Part shown: positions 26,366 through 36,695 of the stretch, piece after piece
How the letters are laid out: each line of letters begins with the position of its first letter
Numbering within the stretch: position 1 is the first letter of the stretch
From: an uncultured Bacteroidia bacterium
GTDB taxonomy: Bacteria > Bacteroidota > Bacteroidia > Bacteroidales > UBA932
Length of the DNA stretch: 63,460 bases
NCBI GenBank assembly: GCA_902801885.1
Contig: CADCJX010000013.1
Location: 1-63,460 of the forward strand
Reading direction: 5' to 3'
Translations under genes and position numbers: made by a program
Notes under the pieces: generated by a model
What the model was told of the DNA's origin: nothing
What the model saw: only the letters and a program-made list of their open reading frames with translations
Databases searched by the model: none

Positions 26366-26385
26366 ATTCTTACAAATTTAAGAAT
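26366..26385 (-). promoter_or_regulatory. -7 element with inverted repeat before the MBL gene
   Basis: TAAATTTG on the minus strand (26380-26373) matches the Bacteroidota -7 exactly. It is bracketed by a 7-base inverted repeat ATTCTTA/TAAGAAT (26366-26372, 26379-26385), which could be an operator. Confidence 0.45.
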
Positions 26386-26399
26386 AATTCCATGAAACA

Positions 26400-29189
26400 T
26401 CAAAGTACTTCTTTGAGGTAAGGGCCGGTGACTGAGTCGGGATCGGCGGCAAGTTGCTCGGGAGTGCCCTGGGCTACGATCCTTCCACCACCCTGGCCGC
26501 CATCGGGGCCGAGGTCGAAGATATAGTCAACGCTCTTGAGGATATCCAGGTTGTGCTCGATGATGATCACCGTGTTGCCTTGGTCAACCAGTTGCTGGAG
26601 CACTCCGAGAAGGACTTTGATGTCCTCGAAATGAAGCCCGGTAGTGGGTTCGTCAAGGATGTACAGGGTGTTGCCGGTGGCCTTGCGGAACAGTTCGGCA
26701 GCCAGTTTCATCCTCTGGCTCTCGCCTCCGGAAAGGGTCACGGCGCTCTGGCCAAGGTGGACATAACCCAGCCCGACGTCTACGAGAGCCTTAAGTTTGC
26801 GGGCTATGGAAGGGATGGGCTTGAAGAACTCGTAAGCCTCACTTATCGGCATTTCAAGCACGTCGTTGATGTTCTTGCCCTTGTAATGGACAGCGAGGGT
26901 GTCTTCCTTGTAACGGCGTCCGCGACACTCGTCACACACAACATTGACAGAGGGCAGGAAGTTCATCTCGATAACCTTTATCCCCGCTCCGTTGCAAGCC
27001 TCACAGCGTCCGCCGGGAACGTTGAAAGAGAATCTGCCGGCCTTGAATCCGCGCACCTTGGCGTCTGGTGTGTCCTCGAAGAGATTGCGGATGTCGCTCA
27101 TGACTCCGGTAAATGTCGCAGGATTGGATCTGGGAGAACGGCCGATAGGACTTTGGTCGATCTCGATGAGCTTATCGATATTCTTTATCCCTTCTATCGA
27201 ATCAAAGGGCAGCGGGCGCAATTTCGCCCTGTGAAGCTTGTTCTTGAGGATCGGCATCAGGGTCTCGTTGATGAGGGTAGACTTTCCGCTGCCGCTGACT
27301 CCCGCCACACCGATGAAGCATCCAAGAGGGAAGGTCACGTCGAGGTTCTTGAGGTTGTTGCCTCGGGCACCCTTGAGTTTCAGGTAGAAGCCGTTGCCTG
27401 GACGCCTGATCTGAGGAACCGGAATATTCTTGAGGCCTTGAAGATATTCAAGGGTGAGTGAATTTCCGATGATGGTATGCGGCTTGGTTTCCTTGTCGAG
27501 CGGGCCGCCGAGCAGGGCTTTCAGAGGCGCGCTCAGGCAGATCTTCCCTCCGTTCTCCCCAGCGCCCGGACCGACGTCCACAAGCCAGTCCGCGCTCATC
27601 ATGGTTTCCATGTCATGCTCCACAACCATCACTGAGTTGCCTTCGTCCCGGAGTTCCTTGAGCGAGGCTATGAGCTTGCGGTTGTCCCTCTGGTGCAGTC
27701 CTATTGAAGGTTCATCCAAGATGTACAGAACTCCGACAAGCTTCGAACCAATCTGCGTGGCCAGCCGGATCCTCTGGCTCTCGCCTCCGGAAAGGGAGCC
27801 GGTCGGACGATCAAGAGATAGGTAATCAAGGCCGACGTCAAGCATGAACCGGACCCTTTCGTACAGCTCCTTCAGGATGTCCCTGGCAATGTTGTTCTCC
27901 CTTTCGTTGAACTTGGATGGCAGTGATTCAAGCCAGGCCTTCAAGTCCGTCATCTCCATGGCGGCGACTTCTGAAATGGTCTTGCCATCGATCTTGAAGC
28001 ACTTTGTGTTCTCGTTCAGACGGGTGCCATGGCAGACTGGACATTCCACCTTTTCATCGATGTCATCAACTATGCCACCGAAAGAGACCATCTCGGAAAG
28101 GTTGCCCTCACCTACGCGGAACAACTCGTCACTTCCGAATATTATATGTGAAACAGCTTCATCAGGTACCGTGTCGACCGGATCGTAAAGCGAGAAATTA
28201 TATTTCCTGGCAATGGACCTAATGACATCGAATTTCTTGTTCTCGCGGACCTTCCCTAGCGGGACGATTGCACCGTCTGCTATGGAAAGGTGACGGTCAG
28301 GGATGATGGTGTCCATATTGACATCCACTATCATTCCAAGGCCCTTGCAATGAGGGCAGTAGCCTTCCGGAGAATTGAAGGAGAAGGAATGCGGAGCAGG
28401 CTCCTGGAGGGATATTCCCGATTCAGGGTCCACAAGGTGTTTGGAGAAATGGCGGAGGGTGTCCGAGCCGCTCTCGAGCATTGCCACGGAGCCCTTGCCG
28501 AGATTGAGGGCCGTCATGACGGAGTCCCTCACCCTCTTGGTATCCCCCTCGGCTGGCTTCAGCTTGTCGACGACGAGTTCGATGAAATGGCCTTTGTAGC
28601 GGTCCAGGGCATCAATCTCATTGAGAGGATGGATCTCACCGTCCACCCTGACTTCGGTGTAACCACGACGGCGAAGCTGGTCGAAGAGTTCACGGTAATG
28701 ACCCTTTCGTCCACGCACGAGAGGAGCAAGCAAGTAGCACTTCTTACCTTTGTAGCCTTCCATGATGAGGTCCACGATCTGCTCATCAGTGTAGCGGACC
28801 ATCTCCTTGCCTGTCGCCGGGGAATATGCCCTCGAAGCCCGGGCATAGAGAAGGCGCAGGAAGTCGAATATTTCAGTGATGGTGCCAACCGTCGAGCGTG
28901 GATTGTTGCCGGTGGTCTTCTGTTCGATCGCGATTATCGGGCTCAAGCCTTCGATGCTCTCGACCTCTGGCTTTTCCAGGATCCCCATGAAATGCTTGGC
29001 ATAAGTCGAAAGGGTGTCCATGTAGCGCCTCTGGCCCTCGGCGTAGATCGTGTCAAAGGCAAGCGAAGATTTTCCGCTGCCGCTGAGACCTGTCACGACG
29101 ACGAATTCGTCGCGGGGAATGTCCACATTGATCCCTTTCAGGTTGTGCGCCTTCGCACCACGTATCTGGATATATTCCTTGTTCTTCAT
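26400..29189 (-). CDS. uvrA: Excinuclease ABC subunit A
   Basis: 929 residues, a normal UvrA length. It detects bulky lesions in nucleotide excision repair and loads UvrB. Two ABC ATPase modules are seen, with Walker A motifs [17 protein letters not shown] and [15 protein letters not shown], signature motifs [14 protein letters not shown] and [16 protein letters not shown], and Walker B segments [14 protein letters not shown] and [14 protein letters not shown]. Zinc sites are [14 protein letters not shown] and [16 protein letters not shown]. It stands alone: the promoter is upstream and the MBL gene downstream has its own -7 element. Confidence 0.97.
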   Translation of the reverse strand: MKNKEYIQIRGAKAHNLKGINVDIPRDEFVVVTGLSGSGKSSLAFDTIYAEGQRRYMDTLSTYAKHFMGILEKPEVESIEGLSPIIAIEQKTTGNNPRSTVGTITEIFDFLRLLYARASRAYSPATGKEMVRYTDEQIVDLIMEGYKGKKCYLLAPLVRGRKGHYRELFDQLRRRGYTEVRVDGEIHPLNEIDALDRYKGHFIELVVDKLKPAEGDTKRVRDSVMTALNLGKGSVAMLESGSDTLRHFSKHLVDPESGISLQEPAPHSFSFNSPEGYCPHCKGLGMIVDVNMDTIIPDRHLSIADGAIVPLGKVRENKKFDVIRSIARKYNFSLYDPVDTVPDEAVSHIIFGSDELFRVGEGNLSEMVSFGGIVDDIDEKVECPVCHGTRLNENTKCFKIDGKTISEVAAMEMTDLKAWLESLPSKFNERENNIARDILKELYERVRFMLDVGLDYLSLDRPTGSLSGGESQRIRLATQIGSKLVGVLYILDEPSIGLHQRDNRKLIASLKELRDEGNSVMVVEHDMETMMSADWLVDVGPGAGENGGKICLSAPLKALLGGPLDKETKPHTIIGNSLTLEYLQGLKNIPVPQIRRPGNGFYLKLKGARGNNLKNLDVTFPLGCFIGVAGVSGSGKSTLINETLMPILKNKLHRAKLRPLPFDSIEGIKNIDKLIEIDQSPIGRSPRSNPATFTGVMSDIRNLFEDTPDAKVRGFKAGRFSFNVPGGRCEACNGAGIKVIEMNFLPSVNVVCDECRGRRYKEDTLAVHYKGKNINDVLEMPISEAYEFFKPIPSIARKLKALVDVGLGYVHLGQSAVTLSGGESQRMKLAAELFRKATGNTLYILDEPTTGLHFEDIKVLLGVLQQLVDQGNTVIIIEHNLDILKSVDYIFDLGPDGGQGGGRIVAQGTPEQLAADPDSVTGPYLKEVL

Positions 29190-29208
29190 CTGGAACTGCT
29201 GTCGCCTG

Positions 29209-29216
29209 CAAATTTA
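29209..29216 (-). promoter_or_regulatory. -7 element of the uvrA promoter
   Basis: TAAATTTG on the minus strand matches TAnnTTTG exactly and lies 20 bases before the uvrA ATG. No clear TTTG is at the right distance. I see no LexA-type box. Confidence 0.5.
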
Positions 29217-29235
29217 GCGAAAAGAATCCTATCAT

Positions 29236-29270
29236 TAAAAAAGTACCGCTCCCTTAAAGGAAGCGGTACC
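29236..29270 (-). terminator. Rho-independent terminator of the permease-glucokinase pair
   Basis: On the minus strand GTACCGCTTCC, a short loop and GGGAGCGGTAC (29270-29244) are followed by six T. It begins 22 bases after the ROK gene stop. Confidence 0.85.
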
Positions 29271-29291
29271 TTATTATTATAGAATGTCTGA

Positions 29292-30254
29292 CTACCAGGC
29301 AAGGGCGGATGCGCCGAGGATGGCGGCATCGGACTCCTTAAGCGAGGAATAGACAAGCTTGACCTTGCCTCTCCACAAAGGAAGGACGTTTGCATTCATT
29401 GACTTCACTATAGGCTCGGTAAGGAACTCCTTGCTCCTTGCGAGACCGCCGAAGAGAACGATAGCCTCAGGAGCGGAGAACTCGATAAAGTCTGCGAAAG
29501 CCATTCCGAGGAGAGTACCGGTGTAGTCGAAGACCTTGAGGGCGAGGGCGTCACCTTCCTTGGCGGCTTCGTAGACATCCTTGGAAGTGATGGTGTCGAG
29601 CTTACGCAGGAGGGAAGGTTCATCGCTCATCTCAAGCCACTCGCGGGCGGTACGAGCCATTCCTATTGCCGAGCAATAGGTCTCGAGGCAACCGGTCTTA
29701 CCACAGTTGCAGAGACGTCCATTGTTGCGGACAAGGGTCGTGTGGCCGAGCTCGCCGGCAAAGCCGTCGTGGCCGTAGACCATCTCACCGTTGATGACTA
29801 TTCCGCTTCCGACTCCGGTTCCGAGGGTGATCATGATGAAATTCTTCATGCCCCTGGCAGCTCCGTAAGTCATCTCACCCATGGCAGCAGCGTTGGCGTC
29901 ATTTGTGAGAGTGACAGGAATCCCACCCATGGCGTCCTTCAGGAGGGCGGCAAAATGGATGGATCCTGAACGTCCCCATGAAAGGTTGACGGCGTTCTCA
30001 ATGTCACCTGTATAATAGTTGGCATTGGGAGCTCCGACTCCGATACCACGGATCTGTCCTTCTGCTCCGGCCTCTGCAATGAGTTTCTTGAGAGCTTCCG
30101 AAAGATAGGCGATAAAAGGCTCGACGGTGTCGTGATTGTCGGTCCTGATGACAGTCTGGGCAATCACGGTGCCACGGGTGTCAACAATACCGCATTTGGT
30201 GGTCTGGCCGCCTACATCGACGCCGATAACAAGGTTCTGGTCAATATTTTCCAT
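29292..30254 (-). CDS. ROK family glucokinase
   Basis: 320 residues. The ATP motif is VIGVDVGGQTTKCGIVD; the sugar site includes LTNDANAAAMGEMTYGAA and GTGVGSGIVINGEMVYG; the ROK zinc signature is LCNCGKTGCLETYCS, with GHDGFAGELGHT just before it. This set matches catalytic ROK kinases rather than the DNA-binding ROK repressors, as no HTH domain is present. It should phosphorylate glucose or a related hexose at C6. It follows the sugar permease gene by 15 bases, which suggests uptake followed by phosphorylation. Confidence 0.92.
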   Translation of the reverse strand: MENIDQNLVIGVDVGGQTTKCGIVDTRGTVIAQTVIRTDNHDTVEPFIAYLSEALKKLIAEAGAEGQIRGIGVGAPNANYYTGDIENAVNLSWGRSGSIHFAALLKDAMGGIPVTLTNDANAAAMGEMTYGAARGMKNFIMITLGTGVGSGIVINGEMVYGHDGFAGELGHTTLVRNNGRLCNCGKTGCLETYCSAIGMARTAREWLEMSDEPSLLRKLDTITSKDVYEAAKEGDALALKVFDYTGTLLGMAFADFIEFSAPEAIVLFGGLARSKEFLTEPIVKSMNANVLPLWRGKVKLVYSSLKESDAAILGASALAW

Positions 30255-30269
30255 TATTCAGTTTGATTA

Positions 30270-31553
30270 TTAGTCGACAGGGATATCTTTGTTGACATTC
30301 TTGCAACCTACCAGGGCATAGTAAAGGAGGTAGCAGAGCATGGCGATAACAAGCCAGTAGCTGTTCATGTAGCCTGCAGGTCCCTTTGCAATGAGTTCCT
30401 GGATGAAAGGCATGATACCGCCACCGACGACCAGCATCATGAAGATACCGGAAGCGGCCTCGGTGTACTTGCCGAGTCCCTCGACTGCCAGGTTGAAGAT
30501 TGCACCCCACATGACTGATGTGCAAAGTCCGCAGAGGACGAGAAGCAGACAGCTCAGAGGAACCTGGAACATCGCGAATCCATCAGCGGCGCTGTAACCG
30601 GGCATGTTGACAGTGACAGTCTTGGGGATGAAGATGGCGATGAGGACAAGGACGATGGCTACCGTACAGACGGAGATCATCTGGGTCCTGGTGCTGACCT
30701 TACCGGAAATGAAGGTACTGCACATACGACCGACCATCATGAGAAGCCAGTAGATAGCAGCGATTGCACCACCGATGGCTGCTCCGTTGACAGCGATTCC
30801 GGCACCCTTGGATGAAGCGTCGGCAAGGAAGAAGTTGACCTGTGAAGGGATACCGATCTCGATACCTACATAGAAGAAGATAGCAATTGCTCCGAGCACG
30901 AAGTGACGGAAGTTCCATGCGCTGTGCTCGTAGACGGTCGCGTTGCGCTCCTTTGCCGGCTCGGGGATCTTCACGAGAGAGATAATCACGAAAGCGAGAG
31001 CGAAGACACCCATTGCGATGAAGAGAAGGGGAGCCACATCGGACATGGAGGTACTGGCTGTAACGGTTCCGATCAGGGCGCCGACAAGCAGCGGAGTAAG
31101 GGTTCCGGTCAGGGAGTTCAGGGTACCGCCGATCTGGATGTACTGGTTGCCCTTGTTACCACCACCACCGAGGATGTTGAGCATCGGGTTGACGACGGTG
31201 TTGAGCATACAGACGCAGAAACCGCAGACAAATGCTCCAAGGAGGTAGATGTAGATGGCGGAGCCACCGGTCACCTTGCTGGAAATCCACTGGATGACGA
31301 TTCCGACGAAACCGGTTGCAAGGGCGACGAGGGTCGTGTTTTTGTAACCGATCTTCAGGAGCATCTTACCTGCGGGAATACCCATGAAGAGGTAGGCCGC
31401 GAAGTTCATGAGGTTACCGGCCATCTTGGACCAGGGGTACTGGTTGCCCCAGATGTTGCCGAAAGGAGCTGCCATGTTGGTGACGAAGGAAATCATCGCG
31501 AAGATGAAGCACATCGTCACGATGGCCACCATGTTAGATTGTTTCTTTTCCAT
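30270..31553 (-). CDS. MFS sugar permease (FHS/GlcP-like)
   Basis: 427 residues with about 12 membrane segments. The start (MVAIVTMCFIFAMISFVTNM), the NFAAYLFMGIPAGKMLLKIGYK loop and NTVVNPMLNILGGGG are typical of the fucose/glucose-galactose (FHS) branch of MFS proton symporters found in Bacteroidota. The loops GNKGNQYIQIGGTLNSLTG also fit. With the ROK kinase gene downstream it likely imports a hexose. It has its own promoter. The exact sugar is not visible in the sequence. Confidence 0.88.
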   Translation of the reverse strand: MEKKQSNMVAIVTMCFIFAMISFVTNMAAPFGNIWGNQYPWSKMAGNLMNFAAYLFMGIPAGKMLLKIGYKNTTLVALATGFVGIVIQWISSKVTGGSAIYIYLLGAFVCGFCVCMLNTVVNPMLNILGGGGNKGNQYIQIGGTLNSLTGTLTPLLVGALIGTVTASTSMSDVAPLLFIAMGVFALAFVIISLVKIPEPAKERNATVYEHSAWNFRHFVLGAIAIFFYVGIEIGIPSQVNFFLADASSKGAGIAVNGAAIGGAIAAIYWLLMMVGRMCSTFISGKVSTRTQMISVCTVAIVLVLIAIFIPKTVTVNMPGYSAADGFAMFQVPLSCLLLVLCGLCTSVMWGAIFNLAVEGLGKYTEAASGIFMMLVVGGGIMPFIQELIAKGPAGYMNSYWLVIAMLCYLLYYALVGCKNVNKDIPVD

Positions 31554-31606
31554 GCAGAAATGATTTTATTGATAATACTGTTGTGTCAAATCCGTGGCAG
31601 ATTACA

Positions 31607-31636
31607 CAAAGCTACGAAAAAATCATTAAAAACAAA
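31607..31636 (-). promoter_or_regulatory. Promoter of the permease-glucokinase pair
   Basis: On the minus strand TTTG (31636-31633), 18 bases, TAGCTTTG (31614-31607). The leader would be about 47 bases. It lies directly after the terminator that ends the AraC gene. Confidence 0.6.
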
Positions 31637-31669
31637 AAGGAGCCCGGCGCTTTCCCCAAAGCACCGGGC
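31631..31669 (-). terminator. Rho-independent terminator of the AraC regulator gene
   Basis: On the minus strand GCCCGGTGCTTT, loop GGGG, AAAGCGCCGGGC (31669-31642) is followed by TCCTTTTTGTTTTTA. It ends transcription between the regulator gene and the permease gene. Confidence 0.85.
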
Positions 31670-31832
31670 AGTTGTATATAAAACGAACTTAACAAATAGA
31701 CAACAAAAAGAACTTTTGTCTGTCTGGAAGCAAAGGTATCAAGAATTATTTAATTTGCAAATTATTTTAACCAAAAATTAAAACGATTTTTACTAAAATA
31801 TTTTAGTAAAAAATCTAAAATTCGATTAAACA

Positions 31833-32759
31833 TTAAGCAAATCCACCGTTCCTGTACTCGCTTGGAGTCATGCCGGTATGAGCCTTGAAATATTTGTAAA
31901 AGACTGAAGGATTGAGGAAATTGAGTCTAAAGACAATCTCCTTGATGCTGTCGCCGGAATAACGAAGCATGTTCTTGGCTTCAAGGATGACGAAAGAATC
32001 TATCCAGTCTGGAGCCGATCGTCCGCTGTATTGCTTGACTAGTTTGGACAGATATTTCGGAGTAAGACCAAGACGTCCGGCATAGAATGCTACACCTCTC
32101 TCCGAGATGTGGTACTCTGACACCAGTTTCATGAAGCTTTCAAAAAGGAGTTTGAGCCTTATCTGGGAAGAACTCACTACCTCTGGCTGGTAGTTGGATT
32201 CCATCTTGGCCTGGTAAAGGCCGGACAAGACATAGAATATGGAAGAGAACAAAGCACCGAGGGCGCCTTTCTTGCCTGGTATGTCAGTGTCCATGATATC
32301 TTTCATCAGAGACAGATACTTTGACAGGAAACGCCTCTCTTCCCTGTCGATCTCGATACAAGGTGTCTCAGAGAAGAAGTAATGACCGTCCGTGGCCTTC
32401 CTGATGTCAATGTTGATGTCTGTCAGGAAATCCTTGGAAAAAGCCAGGACAAGGAAGCGTCCGTCCCTGGAGTCTTTGTTCAACGGAGTTACCACACGGA
32501 GGATGCTTCCTGGGAGACTGATGAGAAGCATGTCGGAAGAAAGGGAATATGACTTCAGGTTTACTTCAATATCAAGTCCCCCGTTGACACAGTAAACCAA
32601 AAAATATGCATCAGCACGGAAAGGATCATTCATGAATTCCAGATTCTGTCCGCTGTCCACGTCGACAAGGAAAAAGTCTTCTCCAAGCCTAAGCCCTTCA
32701 TAATGAGGTATCAGGCGGGAAACCTGCTTGAGGCCTATGTTCTGCATTTGAGGAGCCAT
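31833..32759 (-). CDS. AraC family transcriptional regulator
   Basis: 308 residues. The C-terminal ~100 residues have the two HTH motifs of AraC proteins: GVAFYAGRLGLTPKYLSKLVK and IKEIVFRLNFLNPSVFYKYFKAHTGMTPSEYR. The N-terminal part is a cupin-like sensor region (VNGGLDIEVNLKSYSLSSDML). AraC proteins of this size in Bacteroidota often sense metabolites or stress. It is divergent from the TolC exporter operon across 183 bases and upstream of the sugar permease pair, separated from the latter by a terminator. Control of the exporter is the simpler guess, made from position only. Confidence 0.92.
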   Translation of the reverse strand: MAPQMQNIGLKQVSRLIPHYEGLRLGEDFFLVDVDSGQNLEFMNDPFRADAYFLVYCVNGGLDIEVNLKSYSLSSDMLLISLPGSILRVVTPLNKDSRDGRFLVLAFSKDFLTDINIDIRKATDGHYFFSETPCIEIDREERRFLSKYLSLMKDIMDTDIPGKKGALGALFSSIFYVLSGLYQAKMESNYQPEVVSSSQIRLKLLFESFMKLVSEYHISERGVAFYAGRLGLTPKYLSKLVKQYSGRSAPDWIDSFVILEAKNMLRYSGDSIKEIVFRLNFLNPSVFYKYFKAHTGMTPSEYRNGGFA

Positions 32760-32942
32760 AAAATAACAAATGTTTTAAAAGATGATGTTCGCATAATATG
32801 AATAAAAAGTGAAATAATTTCCCTGTAAACTCAAAGATTCGACCTTCATTCACAAAATTAACTATTTATTTTGTAAATAATGGTACTTTAGGCAACTTTT
32901 TTGCAGCAGAAAGTTCTCGCTTGAAAAAGAATATAAAACACA

Positions 32943-34484
32943 ATGGACAAGAGAATCTTCTACATCCTCGCCATCATGGCAATGATTCCGGCAGGAGCCG
33001 GAGCCCAGCAGACATTGACACTGGAGCAATGCCGCCGGATGGCAGTCGAAAACGACAAGAACCTGGAGCAGGCCCGTACAAAGGTCGAAATGGCCGGTTA
33101 CGACAGGAAGATCGCATTCGCAAACTATCTTCCCAACGTCTCTGCCACAGGTGCTTACATGTACAATCCAAATGATGTTTCAATAGTCAGCGATGCAACT
33201 TCTGCAACCCTGCAGAACATGGGGACCACGATCCATGGAATCTCGCAGCAGTACCAGCAGCAGGTGATGAACGACATCACCACCTACATACAGCAGCTCG
33301 CAGCCAAAGACCCTGCCAGCGCAATGAAATACATGCAGCTTATGCAGGATCCGCTCTTGCAGACTCTCCTTGGGAAACTGTCATCTACTGACATGAGCGC
33401 CACGATCAATGCCATCGGACAGGACATCGACGATGCACTGCACCCGGACCTGGAAAATATAATGATAGGAACTGTTACGGTGCAGCAGCCAATCTTCATG
33501 GGAGGTAAGATCATCGCCGCCAACAAGATTGCCAAATTGGCAGAAGAGTTGTCAGAAGCTGGCTATGACCAGCAGTACCAGCAGACAATAGTGGATGTCG
33601 ACCAAGCTTACTGGCAGATTGTCTCGATAGCTGCGAAGAAGAAACTCGCCGAATCCTACGCCGACCTGCTTCACAGCATGGAACATGATGTCAACCTTGC
33701 CGTCCAGGAAGGAGTTTCCACCGAATCCGATGCGCTCCAGATCAAAGTCAAGGCCAACGAGGCAGACATGCTGAAGACAAAAGCCGAGAATGGTATCACC
33801 CTTGCCAAGATGCTCCTCTGCAAAAGGATAGGTTTGGATCTGGGAAGCGATATCACACTTGCTGACGAACAGCTGGAGGCTATTCCTGTAGCCCAGATCG
33901 GTACCCGGAAGAGCCTTGAGGAGATCTACGCTGACAGGCCTGAAACCCGCAGCCTTGAGCTGGCCTCCAAGATCTACGACGGGAAGGTGGCCCTCGCAAG
34001 GGCTGACATGCTTCCTAAAGTTGCAGCCATGGGCGGTTACATGATGTCGAACCCTAGCCTGAAAAACGGCTTCGAAAAGCAGTGGAACGGTTACTGGGGT
34101 GTGGGAGTCGTAGTCAACGTCCCTCTGTTCCATGGCTTCGAAGCTCTCAACAAAACCCGCAAAGCCAAGGCAGAAGCGACCCTTTACCGCTCGCAACTTG
34201 AGGATGCGAAGGACCTGATCAACCTGCAGGTCACCCAGCTCCGCAAGCAAGAGTCCGAAGCACTTGAAAAACTCACCATGGCAGAAAGCAACCTCTCAAG
34301 CGCGGAAGAGAACCTGCGCACCGCGACCATCGGCTTCAACGAAGGAGTCATCACTGCCAACACCGCCCTTGCTGCCCAGACAGCCTGGCTCCAGGCTCAT
34401 TCTGAATATATCGACGCAGGCATAGAGCTGCAGATGCTGGCCGCCAACCTCGACAAGGCGGAAGGAAACCACAGAGTCAAATAA
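32943..34484 (+). CDS. TolC family outer-membrane efflux protein
   Basis: 513 residues with a signal peptide (MDKRIFYILAIMAMIPAGAGA). TolC-type repeats are visible: LTLEQCRRMAVENDKNLEQA near the start, a long helical hairpin region, YADRPETRSLELASKIYDGK starting the second half and YWGVGVVVNVPLFHGFEA before the last helices. Trimeric TolC proteins form the outer-membrane and periplasmic duct of exporters. It is the first gene of a four-gene rightward operon with an HlyD adaptor and two ABC-2 permeases. A Gln-rich insert at ~85-150 (QQYQQQVMNDITTYIQQ) is longer than in most TolC proteins. Confidence 0.93.
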   Translation: MDKRIFYILAIMAMIPAGAGAQQTLTLEQCRRMAVENDKNLEQARTKVEMAGYDRKIAFANYLPNVSATGAYMYNPNDVSIVSDATSATLQNMGTTIHGISQQYQQQVMNDITTYIQQLAAKDPASAMKYMQLMQDPLLQTLLGKLSSTDMSATINAIGQDIDDALHPDLENIMIGTVTVQQPIFMGGKIIAANKIAKLAEELSEAGYDQQYQQTIVDVDQAYWQIVSIAAKKKLAESYADLLHSMEHDVNLAVQEGVSTESDALQIKVKANEADMLKTKAENGITLAKMLLCKRIGLDLGSDITLADEQLEAIPVAQIGTRKSLEEIYADRPETRSLELASKIYDGKVALARADMLPKVAAMGGYMMSNPSLKNGFEKQWNGYWGVGVVVNVPLFHGFEALNKTRKAKAEATLYRSQLEDAKDLINLQVTQLRKQESEALEKLTMAESNLSSAEENLRTATIGFNEGVITANTALAAQTAWLQAHSEYIDAGIELQMLAANLDKAEGNHRVK

Positions 34485-34513
34485 TAATAAGGAATTATAA
34501 AAAGCAACATATC

Positions 34514-35503
34514 ATGGAAAAGGAAAAGAACAACTACAACCTGGTGATCGGCATCGCAGCCTTGATCTTGATCATCCTGGCAATTGCAATCATAGGTTAT
34601 TTCGTGTCCAAACCGAAACCGCTGGTGATCCAGGGAGAAGCTGAGGCCAGCGAGTACCGCGTCTCAGGGAAGGTCCCAGGGAGGATTGAGGAATTCTATG
34701 TCAAGGAAGGCCAGCAGGTCCACAAGGGAGACACCATCGCCTTTATCGACTCCCCTGAAGTACGTGCCAAGCTGATCCAGGCAAATGCAGCCAGGAATGC
34801 GGCCACCGCACAGAGCAACAAGGCACGCAAAGGTGCCCGAAGCGAGCAGATCCAGGGAGCCTACCAGCTATGGCAGCAGGCTATTGTCCAGGAAGATGTG
34901 ATGCGCAAGTCCCTTGACAGGGTCCAGAGACTCTACGACCAGAAAGTCATCGCAGCCCAGAAATACGATGAGACCAAGGCAAAGTACGATGCCGCAGTGG
35001 CTCAGACTCTCGCTGCCAAGAGCCAGTACGACATGGCAGTGAGCGGGGCACGCGCAGAAGACAAGGCTGCAGCACAGGCCCTTGTCGAGCAGGCATCAGG
35101 AGCGGTCCAGGAAGTTGAGTCCTATCTCGGAGAACTCTATCTCATATCTCCCGCAGACGGAATAATCTCTGCCACCTATCCAAAGGTTGGAGAACTCGTC
35201 GGCCAGGGCTCCCCGGTTGCTAGCGTCATAGATCTCAATGACATCTGGTTCACCTTCAATGTCCGCGAAGACTACCTTCACGGCATGAAGCAGGGAGACA
35301 AGATCGCGGTCATCATCCCCGCCCTCGACGGCAAGGAGATATCCGCAACCGTCAACTACATCGCAGTCCGTGAGTCCTACGCCACCTGGAAGGCAACCAA
35401 GGAGACCGGAATGTACGATGCCAAGACCTTTGAGGTCAGGGCCGTTCCGGATCAGGCTGTGGAAGGGATCCGTCCCGGCATGTCCGCGATTGTAAAACAG
35501 TAA
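34514..35503 (+). CDS. HlyD family periplasmic adaptor
   Basis: 329 residues. One N-terminal membrane helix (LVIGIAALILIILAIAIIGYF) anchors it in the inner membrane. A lipoyl-like half-motif (KVPGRIEEFYVKEGQQVHKGD) precedes a coiled-coil hairpin (~85-200) rich in Ala, Gln and Lys, then the second half-motif (LYLISPADGIISATYPKVGELV) and a beta-barrel domain ending in RPGMSAIVKQ. It resembles the YhiI/EmrA adaptors that join an inner-membrane transporter to TolC. The gene starts 29 bases after tolC-like and is followed by two permease genes. Confidence 0.93.
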   Translation: MEKEKNNYNLVIGIAALILIILAIAIIGYFVSKPKPLVIQGEAEASEYRVSGKVPGRIEEFYVKEGQQVHKGDTIAFIDSPEVRAKLIQANAARNAATAQSNKARKGARSEQIQGAYQLWQQAIVQEDVMRKSLDRVQRLYDQKVIAAQKYDETKAKYDAAVAQTLAAKSQYDMAVSGARAEDKAAAQALVEQASGAVQEVESYLGELYLISPADGIISATYPKVGELVGQGSPVASVIDLNDIWFTFNVREDYLHGMKQGDKIAVIIPALDGKEISATVNYIAVRESYATWKATKETGMYDAKTFEVRAVPDQAVEGIRPGMSAIVKQ

Positions 35504-35525
35504 GACAAAAGGAGTTGGAAAGATA

Positions 35526-36695
35526 ATGGACAACTGGCAAAGAATACTTCAGGTCGCACGCCGTGAGCACAGGATAATCAGGAACCGTCCTCTTTATTTC
35601 ATGGGCTCGGTGGGAGTGATCGTCTTCTGCGCCATCTTCTTCCTGACCTTCCTGCACGGAGGCCTGCCACACGACATTCCGATCGGCCTCGTCGACGAGG
35701 ACTACTCCACCACTTCACGCAATTTCTGCCAGCAGTTGGATGCAACCCAGCTGGGTGAGGTGATCCACTACGATTCCTTCGCCGCTGCAAGGGAAGACAT
35801 GATCAGCGGGAAGATTTCGGCGGTGTGCGTCATACCGGAAGGGATGAATGAAGACATCCAGGCTTTCAGGCAGCCGAAGATCACGTTCTACATCAATGGA
35901 CTGTACTTCGTGAGTGGTGCACTGGCATGGAAGGACCTGCTGACGATGGTAAACCTTACCAACGGTGCCGTTCAAAGGCAGGTGTTCAGGGCGAAGGGCT
36001 ACAATGACGACCAGATAATGGGCCTTATACGTCCCATCGACATCGACACCCACCAGATAGGCAACGTCACAACCAACTACAACTATTACCTCACCGGAAT
36101 CCTCCTCCCCGGAATCCTGGAAATGATAGTGATTCTGGTGTTCATATATTCATTGGGCGCGGAACTGAAGTTCAGCACCTCAAGGCACCTCCTGGAGACA
36201 TCCGGCAATTCGATTGTCACAGCCCTGTCAGGCAAGCTAATGGTGTGGACGCTGATCTTCTCGGTCATCGGTTTCGCCCTGATAATGCTGCTGTACCATT
36301 GGCTGCATTTCCCGATGAAAGGGATTGTGTTCAACATGTACATCGCAATGTTCCTGATGATCCTGGCAAGTGAGGCCTTGGCAATATTCATAATCGAAAT
36401 GTTGCCGGTGCCAAGACTCGCCCTCAGCATCGGTGCCCTTTACAGCGTACTGGGATTCTCGCTTTCCGGATTCACTCTTCCCATCGAGGCCATGCCCCCG
36501 TACATCCAGGGCCTGGCAGCCGCTTTCCCGCTCAGGCATTATTACCTATTCTATGTGCAGGAAGCCATCTTCGGTGCAGGGTTCGCAGGCTGGTGGAAGG
36601 AAGTGATCTGGCTACTCTGCTTCCTCTTCGTCCCGCTCCTCGGCCTGAAGAGGCTTAAGAATGCCTACATCCACCAGAATTTTCCTAAAGAATAA
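35526..36695 (+). CDS. ABC-2 type exporter permease, first of two
   Basis: 389 residues. One membrane segment near residues 20-42 is followed by a large periplasmic domain (~45-180, with IGLVDEDYSTTSR at its start) and about five membrane segments in the C-terminal half, the layout of YhhJ/YbhS-type ABC-2 permeases. These usually need a separate ATPase. None is encoded in this operon. The stop overlaps the start of the next permease gene by one base (TAATG), which suggests coupled translation and a heterodimer. Confidence 0.9.
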   Translation: MDNWQRILQVARREHRIIRNRPLYFMGSVGVIVFCAIFFLTFLHGGLPHDIPIGLVDEDYSTTSRNFCQQLDATQLGEVIHYDSFAAAREDMISGKISAVCVIPEGMNEDIQAFRQPKITFYINGLYFVSGALAWKDLLTMVNLTNGAVQRQVFRAKGYNDDQIMGLIRPIDIDTHQIGNVTTNYNYYLTGILLPGILEMIVILVFIYSLGAELKFSTSRHLLETSGNSIVTALSGKLMVWTLIFSVIGFALIMLLYHWLHFPMKGIVFNMYIAMFLMILASEALAIFIIEMLPVPRLALSIGALYSVLGFSLSGFTLPIEAMPPYIQGLAAAFPLRHYYLFYVQEAIFGAGFAGWWKEVIWLLCFLFVPLLGLKRLKNAYIHQNFPKE